In this document: positions 1-5,028 of the stretch, in pieces
Position numbering within the stretch: the stretch's first letter is position 1
How the letters are laid out: every line of letters starts with the position of its first letter
Assembly (NCBI GenBank): GCA_025980505.1
Contig: JAICXI010000093.1
Span: forward strand, 1-7,096
Reading direction: 5' to 3'
Origin: a bacterium
GTDB lineage: Bacteria; Oederibacteriota; Muellerivitia; Muellerivitales; Muellerivitaceae
DNA: 7,096 nt
The notes under the pieces: model-generated
What the model saw: the letters and a program-made list of their open reading frames with translations, nothing else
Told to the model about the DNA's origin: nothing
Databases searched by the model: none
Position numbers and translations under genes: made by a program

Positions 1-2259
1 CCCACGGAGAAAATCTCCACCCTCGACGTCGTCATGACCAAGTTGCACGCGGGCGGCAAGTTCGACCACGACACCTACAAGGTGTCGGGCGGCTTGCACG
101 GCGTGGGCGCCTCGGTGGTGAACGCGCTTTCCGAATGGCTGGAAGTGGAAGTGCGCCGGGAAGGGAAGATCTGGTACCAGTCCTACAAGCGCGGCAAGCC
201 GGAAGGAAAGCTCAAGACCACGGGCGAAGCCAAGAAAACGGGCACCAAGACCACTTTCCGGCCGGACACGCAAATCTTCACCGAGACCGTTTATTCCTTC
301 GACATCCTGGCCAAGCGCCTGAGGGAACTGGCCTTCCTCAATAAGGGCATTTACATCAAGCTCACCGACGAGCGCGGCAAGGGCAAGGAAGCGATCTTCC
401 AGTTCAACGGCGGGATCATCCAATTCGTCAAGGCCTTGAACGAAAGCAAGGAAACCCTCTTCGCCACGCCGCTTTATTTCGAGAAGGAAAAAGACAAGGT
501 GATGGTGGAAGTGGCCATCCAGTACAACGAGTCCTACGCCGAAACGGTGTTCTCCTTCGTCAACAACATCAACACGGTGGAAGGCGGCACCCACGTGCAG
601 GGTTTCCGCTCGGCCTTGACCCGCACCATCAACGATTACGCCAAGAAGAATTCCCTCATCAAGGAGTCGGACCCGCCCATTTCGGGCGACGACGTGCGCG
701 AAGGATTGACCGCGGTCATTTCCGTGAAGGTTCCCGACCCCCAGTTCGAAGGGCAGACCAAGACCAAGCTGGGCAACGGGGAAGTGGAAGGGATCACCCG
801 CCAGGCCTGCAACGACGGTTTGGGGACGTTTTTTGAGCAGAATCCGACCGTGGCCCGCCGGATCGTGGGCAAGTGCCTCATGGCCGCCAAGGCCCGGGAA
901 GCGGCCCGGAAGGCCCGGGACCTGACCCGCCGCAAGGGGGCGCTGGAAATCTCCTCCCTTCCCGGGAAATTGGCGGACTGCCAGGAAGAGGATCCTTCCA
1001 AGAGCGAAATCTACCTGGTGGAGGGCGATTCGGCCGGCGGCTCGGCCAAGCAGGGGCGCAACCGGAAGTTCCAGGCCATCCTGCCCTTGAAGGGCAAGGT
1101 CCTGAACGTCGAGAAGGCCCGCATCGACAAGATCCTCAACAACGACGAAATCCGCACCTTGATCACGGCCATGGGGACGGGCATCGGCGAGGACGACTTC
1201 AACGTGGAAAAGGCCCGCTACCACCGCATCATCATCATGACGGATGCGGACGTGGACGGCTCCCACATCCGGACCCTTCTGCTGACTTTTTTCTACCGCC
1301 AAATGAAGCCCTTGCTGGAGAACGGCTACGTCTATATCGCCCAGCCGCCCCTTTACAAGGTGAAGCGCGGCAAGAAGGAAATGTACCTGCAGGCCGAGTC
1401 GGACATGACCCGCTTCCTGTTGCAGGAAGGCATGGAGGGCATCCGGCTTTACCGCCTGGGCAAGGGGGGCGCGAAGGCCGCCCGCACCGAATTCCCCCAG
1501 GAGAAGTTGAAGGACCTGATCAACGACCTGGTCCGCATGGAATCCATCGGCGGGGCCCTTCAAAAAGCCGGCCTGAATTTGCGCGAGTTCCTGGAAGCCA
1601 TGACCGGAAAAAAGAAGAAACCGCTTTATGAGATCGAAACCCCGCTGGGCATCGACCACGCCTATACCGAAAGCGAAAAGGACGACAAGGTCGAGAAGAT
1701 GAAGCAAAAGCTCAAGGACATGAAAAAAGCCGCCGACAAGGGCAAGTCCGCCGAAGAGGGAATGGATTTCATCTACGACACCAGCCGCGACGTGAAGGAC
1801 ATGGTCAAGGTCAAGGCCATCAAGGATATGGCCGAGGTGAAGCAGTTGGAGGACATCCTCAAGCGCATGAACGCCCGCGGCGTGGAAACCACCGAGCTTT
1901 TCCCGGCGGAAAAGGAGGACAAATCCGACGCCAAGGTGAAGGAAATCAAGCCCCAATACGTGATCGTCCACAGCGGCCACGATTACTTCCTCGAGTCCAT
2001 GTACGAAGTGGTCGAGAAAGTGAAGGATTTCGGCAAGGAGGGGCTTTCCATCCAGCGCTACAAAGGCTTGGGGGAAATGAATCCCGAACAGCTTTGGGAA
2101 ACCACCATGGACCCTGAAAAGCGCACCTTGCTGCAGGTGAAACTGGAGGACTCGGTGGAGGCGGACAAGACCTTCGACGTCCTGATGGGCGACCAAGTGG
2201 AACCGCGCCGGAACTTCATCCAGACCTATGCGAAACAAGTAAGGAATTTGGACATCTAA
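1..2259 (+). CDS. gyrB: DNA gyrase subunit B, 5'-truncated by window edge
   Basis: This is the ATPase and TOPRIM subunit of DNA gyrase, which drives ATP-dependent negative supercoiling with GyrA. The frame is open from base 1, so the true start lies upstream; the Met at 34 is internal (equivalent to the Met before LHAGGKF in E. coli). By alignment from memory about 83 N-terminal codons are missing, including the ATP-binding Asn and Asp of the GHKL fold. Numbering codons from base 1, the visible parts are the ATP-lid motif GGLHGVG (30-36), the transducer lysine in QTKTKLG (K254), TOPRIM EGDSAGGS (catalytic E341), metal-binding DADVDG (D415, D417, D419), and the C-terminal QRYKGLGEMNPEQLW block (685-699) that ends in NLDI and TAA. 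Between the TOPRIM parts (about codons 467-650) lies a Lys/Glu-rich insert of the type found in Gram-negative GyrB, roughly 30 residues longer than I recall for E. coli. It precedes gyrA by 85 bases on the same strand, so an operon is likely. ParE is an alternative name for such proteins, but the adjacent GyrA-box subunit argues for gyrase. Confidence 0.97.
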   Translation, partial: PTEKISTLDVVMTKLHAGGKFDHDTYKVSGGLHGVGASVVNALSEWLEVEVRREGKIWYQSYKRGKPEGKLKTTGEAKKTGTKTTFRPDTQIFTETVYSFDILAKRLRELAFLNKGIYIKLTDERGKGKEAIFQFNGGIIQFVKALNESKETLFATPLYFEKEKDKVMVEVAIQYNESYAETVFSFVNNINTVEGGTHVQGFRSALTRTINDYAKKNSLIKESDPPISGDDVREGLTAVISVKVPDPQFEGQTKTKLGNGEVEGITRQACNDGLGTFFEQNPTVARRIVGKCLMAAKAREAARKARDLTRRKGALEISSLPGKLADCQEEDPSKSEIYLVEGDSAGGSAKQGRNRKFQAILPLKGKVLNVEKARIDKILNNDEIRTLITAMGTGIGEDDFNVEKARYHRIIIMTDADVDGSHIRTLLLTFFYRQMKPLLENGYVYIAQPPLYKVKRGKKEMYLQAESDMTRFLLQEGMEGIRLYRLGKGGAKAARTEFPQEKLKDLINDLVRMESIGGALQKAGLNLREFLEAMTGKKKKPLYEIETPLGIDHAYTESEKDDKVEKMKQKLKDMKKAADKGKSAEEGMDFIYDTSRDVKDMVKVKAIKDMAEVKQLEDILKRMNARGVETTELFPAEKEDKSDAKVKEIKPQYVIVHSGHDYFLESMYEVVEKVKDFGKEGLSIQRYKGLGEMNPEQLWETTMDPEKRTLLQVKLEDSVEADKTFDVLMGDQVEPRRNFIQTYAKQVRNLDI

Positions 2260-2274
2260 AAGCAGTTGGGAATC

Positions 2275-2304
2275 AGGAGTGGGGGGTTCAAACCCCTAAC
2301 TTCT
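2275..2304 (+). other. Imperfect hairpin in the gyrB-gyrA spacer
   Basis: AGGAGT (2275-2280) can pair with ACTTCT (2299-2304) with one G-U pair. Inside, GGGGT pairs with ACCCC around a TCAA loop, and the two stems are separated by one mismatch and one G-U pair. It starts 15 bases after the gyrB stop codon. No T-run follows, so it is not a standard intrinsic terminator. It could instead be a 3'-end stabilising or processing structure, or a by-product of the adjacent 7-base repeat. Confidence 0.4.
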
Positions 2305-2322
2305 CGCTTCGAACTTTTAACT
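2288..2322. repeat. Degenerate 7-base tandem repeat, five units
   Basis: The five consecutive heptamers are TCAAACC, CCTAACT, TCTCGCT, TCGAACT and TTTAACT, which approximate TCTAACT (AGTTAGA on the minus strand) with about 7 mismatches in 35 bases. The last four units (2295-2322) are the clearest. The tract is noticeably more A+T-rich than the surrounding genes. Read on the minus strand it encodes a KVRSEKLGV-like peptide; I recall such peptides in spurious proteins translated from intergenic repeats of this kind in many bacteria. Its function is unknown. Confidence 0.55.
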
Positions 2323-2344
2323 CTTTGCGAAGCAAAGGAAAGAC
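2323..2344 (+). promoter_or_regulatory. gyrA ribosome binding site with overlapping small hairpin
   Basis: AAGGA at 2335-2339 lies five bases before the ATG at 2345, a good Shine-Dalgarno position that fixes the gyrA start and its N-terminal extension. CTTTGC (2323-2328) and GCAAAG (2332-2337) form a perfect 6-base stem with a GAA loop that would sequester the first three bases of the AAGGA (2335-2337). An alternative pairing, GCTTCG (2306-2311) with CGAAGC (2328-2333), is mutually exclusive with it and would leave the site free. The ribosome site is well supported; a regulatory switch is only inferred. Confidence 0.65.
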
Positions 2345-4921
2345 ATGGCCAGGGCGAAAAAGAAAAAGGGCGGCGAACAGGAAAGTCCCGAACTTCCGGC
2401 GGAAAACGGCAACGGAGGCGGACAGGTTCCGCCGACGAAAGCCGCCCCGGCCGCCGCGGGCGGGGACGGCGGCGACCTCAACCGCGGGAACATCGTCGCC
2501 ACCGACATCGAAAACGAGATGAAGGACTCCTACCTCGATTACGCCATGAGCGTCATCGTGGGCCGGGCGCTTCCCGACGTGCGGGACGGCTTGAAACCCG
2601 TCCACCGCCGCATTTTCATGGGCATGCACGACCTCTCCCTGACCTCCAAGAAGCCCTACCGCAAATCGGCCAAGGTCACCGGCGACGTCACGGGCAACTA
2701 CCATCCCCACGGTACGGCCTCGGTTTACGACACCATCGTGCGCCTGGCGCAGGACTTCTCCATGCGCTACGTGCTGGTCGACGGGCAGGGGAACTTCGGC
2801 TCCATCGACGGGGATCCGCCCGCCGCCGAACGTTACACCGAAGTGCGCATGTCCCCCCTGGCCGAGGAACTTCTGAAGGATATCGACAAGAACACCGTCG
2901 ATTTCGTGCCCAACTACGACAACACGCGCGAAGAGCCGCTGGTGCTTCCTTGCGCCTTCCCCAACTTCCTGGTGAACGGCTCCACGGGCATCGCGGTGGG
3001 CATGGCCACCAACGTCCCCCCGCACAACCTGGGGGAAGTGATCGACGGCTTGAGTCACTTGATCGACCACCCCGAGGCCACCGTCAAGGACCTGATCAAG
3101 TTCATCCAGGGGCCCGATTTTCCAACGGGCGGCTTCATCCTGGGCCGGGAAGGGATCCACGAGGCCTACACCACGGGCCGGGGCTCGGTCCGCATGCAGG
3201 CCAAGGCCGGCGTGGAAGTCGACAAGAAGGACCGCGAGCGCATCATCGTCTCCGAGCTGCCTTACCAGGTGAACAAGGCCCAACTCATCGAGAAGATCGC
3301 CGAACTGGTCCGCGACAAGAAGATCGAGGGCATTACGGACCTGCGCGACGAGTCCGACCGCGACGGCATGCGGGTGGTCATCGAGGTCGCCAAAAGCGCC
3401 AACGCGCAAGTGATCCTGAACAACCTCTTCAACCAGACTTCCCTTCGGACCTCCTTCGGCATCATCATGTTGGCCCTGGTCAACGGCCAGCCGCGGGTCC
3501 TCAACCTGAAGGGCCTTCTCCACCATTACCTGGAGCACCGAAAGGAAGTCGTCATCCGCCGCACCAAGTTCGATCTGGACAAGGCCGAAAAGCGCGCCCA
3601 CATCCTGGAAGGCTTGCGCATCGCGGTGGACAACCTGGACAAGGTCATCAAGACCATCCGCTCCTCCAAATCCACCGAGGAAGCCAAGGAAGCCCTCATC
3701 AAGAATTTCGAACTGTCGGCCATCCAGGCCCAGGCCATCCTTGAAATGCAGCTGCGGCAATTGACCAGCCTGGAAATCAAGAAGATCGAGGATGAGTACA
3801 AGGAAGTCATCAAGACCATCGAAATGTTGAAAGGCATATTGGCCTCCGAAAAGAAACTTTGGCAGGTCATCAAGGACGAGCTGACCGAGATCAAGACCAA
3901 GTACGCCGACCCCCGCCGCACCGAAATCATCGGGAAGGCCCAGGACATCAAGATCGAAGACCTCATCGAGGACGAACAATCCGTCATCACGCTCTCCCAC
4001 TCGGGCTACATCAAACGCATGCCGGTGGACACCTACCACAAGCAGCGGCGCGGCGGCAAGGGCGTGGCCGGAGCCACGATGCGCGAGGAGGACTTCATCG
4101 AGCGCATGTATACGGCTTCCACGCACGACTACCTCCTCATTTTCACCAGCTTCGGCAAGGTGCATTGGCTGAAGGTCTATGAGATCCCCGAGGCCTCCCG
4201 TTACGCCAAGGGGACGGCCCTGGCCAACGTCCTCAAATTGGGGGAAGGCGAGAAAATATCGGCCGTTCTGCCGGTGAAGGGATTCAACGAGAAGCTGGCG
4301 GTACTCCTGGCCACCGAGCAGGGGCTCATCAAGAACACGTCCCTTTCGGCCTTCGACAAGCCCCGGGCCGGCGGCATCATCGCCATCACTTTGGGCAAGG
4401 GCGACAAACTGGTCTCGGCCGAGATCACCGACGGCAAGCAGGACGTGCTGCTGGCCACGCGCCAAGGCAAGAGCATCCGCTTCCCGGAAAAGCAAGTGAG
4501 GGAAGTGGGCCGGGCGGGCAAGGGCGTCAAGGGCATCCGCCTTTCCAAGAACGACATGGTCATCGGCATGGAAGTGGTCAAGGAAGGCAAGTCCCTCCTG
4601 ACCGCCACGGAAAAGGGCTTCGGCAAGCGCACCAAGCTGACGGCTTACCGCAAGCAGGGTCGCGGCGGCAAGGGCATCCTGAACATCAAGACCACCGCCA
4701 AAAACGGCCTGGCGATTTCCATCACGTCGGTAGGCGACGAGGATGAGATCATCGCCATGACCAAGGAAGGCAAGGTCATCCGCCAGCGCGTGAAGGAAAT
4801 CAAGGCCACGGGCCGTTTGGCGCAAGGCGTGCGGCTGATTAAAATGTCTGAGGACGACCGCCTGGTGGCGGTCGTGAACGTCCCGAAGGACGAGGAAGCC
4901 GTCGGCGAAGCGAAGGAATGA
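2345..4921 (+). CDS. gyrA: DNA gyrase subunit A
   Basis: This is the DNA-breaking and DNA-wrapping subunit of gyrase, acting as an A2B2 complex with GyrB. The 858-residue length is close to the usual 800-880. The ATG is set by AAGGA five bases upstream, and the next in-frame Met comes only near residue 59. Residues 1-50 form a Lys-, Gly-, Pro- and Ala-rich extension, much longer than the short leader of E. coli GyrA. The winged-helix and breakage-reunion core follows (SYLDYAMSVIVGRALPDVRDGLKPVHRR), with the DNA-linking tyrosine at Y164 in AERYTEVRM. The quinolone-determining segment reads HPHGTASVYD (120-129), placing Thr124 and Ala125 where E. coli has Asp82 and Ser83. The C-terminal beta-pinwheel starts with the canonical GyrA box QRRGGKG (567-573), which separates it from ParC. 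A near-copy, QGRGGKG, occurs at 771-777, and the protein ends in a short acidic tail. It is probably co-transcribed with gyrB. Confidence 0.98.
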   Translation: MARAKKKKGGEQESPELPAENGNGGGQVPPTKAAPAAAGGDGGDLNRGNIVATDIENEMKDSYLDYAMSVIVGRALPDVRDGLKPVHRRIFMGMHDLSLTSKKPYRKSAKVTGDVTGNYHPHGTASVYDTIVRLAQDFSMRYVLVDGQGNFGSIDGDPPAAERYTEVRMSPLAEELLKDIDKNTVDFVPNYDNTREEPLVLPCAFPNFLVNGSTGIAVGMATNVPPHNLGEVIDGLSHLIDHPEATVKDLIKFIQGPDFPTGGFILGREGIHEAYTTGRGSVRMQAKAGVEVDKKDRERIIVSELPYQVNKAQLIEKIAELVRDKKIEGITDLRDESDRDGMRVVIEVAKSANAQVILNNLFNQTSLRTSFGIIMLALVNGQPRVLNLKGLLHHYLEHRKEVVIRRTKFDLDKAEKRAHILEGLRIAVDNLDKVIKTIRSSKSTEEAKEALIKNFELSAIQAQAILEMQLRQLTSLEIKKIEDEYKEVIKTIEMLKGILASEKKLWQVIKDELTEIKTKYADPRRTEIIGKAQDIKIEDLIEDEQSVITLSHSGYIKRMPVDTYHKQRRGGKGVAGATMREEDFIERMYTASTHDYLLIFTSFGKVHWLKVYEIPEASRYAKGTALANVLKLGEGEKISAVLPVKGFNEKLAVLLATEQGLIKNTSLSAFDKPRAGGIIAITLGKGDKLVSAEITDGKQDVLLATRQGKSIRFPEKQVREVGRAGKGVKGIRLSKNDMVIGMEVVKEGKSLLTATEKGFGKRTKLTAYRKQGRGGKGILNIKTTAKNGLAISITSVGDEDEIIAMTKEGKVIRQRVKEIKATGRLAQGVRLIKMSEDDRLVAVVNVPKDEEAVGEAKE

Positions 4922-4964
4922 CAAGGCGCTTCACCCAAAGGGCACAGCCGAAACAATCCGGGTT

Positions 4965-4974
4965 TTGAATTCAA
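4965..4974. other. 10-base perfect palindrome TTGAATTCAA
   Basis: A perfect 10-base dyad sits in the spacer 44 bases after the gyrA stop and about 55 bases before the next start codon. It could be a small operator or simply chance; no second copy is visible in the window. It lies too far (28-30 bases) from the possible -10 element to serve as its -35 box. Confidence 0.2.
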
Positions 4975-4998
4975 GCTGTGTCTCCGGGCCTCCGTGGT

Positions 4999-5006
4999 TA
5001 TAGAAT
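4999..5006 (+). promoter_or_regulatory. Possible -10 element upstream of the sensor gene
   Basis: TATAGAAT contains TAGAAT (5 of 6 matches to TATAAT) and lies about 25 bases before the GTG start, in a locally A+T-rich stretch. No convincing -35 box is found 16-18 bases upstream, so the call is weak. The rest of the 107-base spacer (4922-5028) shows no stem followed by a T-run, so read-through from gyrA is also possible. Confidence 0.25.
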
Positions 5007-5015
5007 GGTTCGATA

Positions 5016-5021
5016 AAAGGA
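5016..5021 (+). promoter_or_regulatory. Ribosome binding site deciding a GTG start
   Basis: AAAGGA lies seven bases before GTG at 5029. An in-frame TAA directly precedes that GTG (5026-5028) and another lies at 5014, so no earlier start is possible in this frame. Together these fix a non-ATG start for the downstream sensor gene. Confidence 0.7.
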
Positions 5022-5028
5022 CTTATAA

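Noticed and set aside
2281..2300. tRNA T-arm-like sequence (GGTTCAAACC)
   Set aside because: No acceptor, D or anticodon arms can be formed around it and the upstream side is gyrB coding sequence, so it is a chance hairpin loop.
2275..2304. Intrinsic terminator after gyrB
   Set aside because: The stem is reasonable but no T-run follows it, and gyrA begins 40 bases later on the same strand.
2266..3744. A 492-codon plus-strand frame overlapping gyrA
   Set aside because: It is an Arg/Gly/Pro/His-rich out-of-frame shadow of a certain gene, with no domain and no ribosome site that would justify it.
2288..4924. An 878-codon open frame on the minus strand, opposite gyrA
   Set aside because: It is a shadow produced by strong C/G third-position bias in gyrA. 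Its composition (Asp, His, Leu, Val, Gly rich) fits antisense reading, it matches no family I recognise, and its first residues come from the intergenic heptamer repeat.
4965..5006. TTGAAT and TAGAAT as a -35/-10 promoter pair
   Set aside because: The gap between them is about 30 bases, far from the 16-18 required, so only the -10-like element was kept as a weak candidate.
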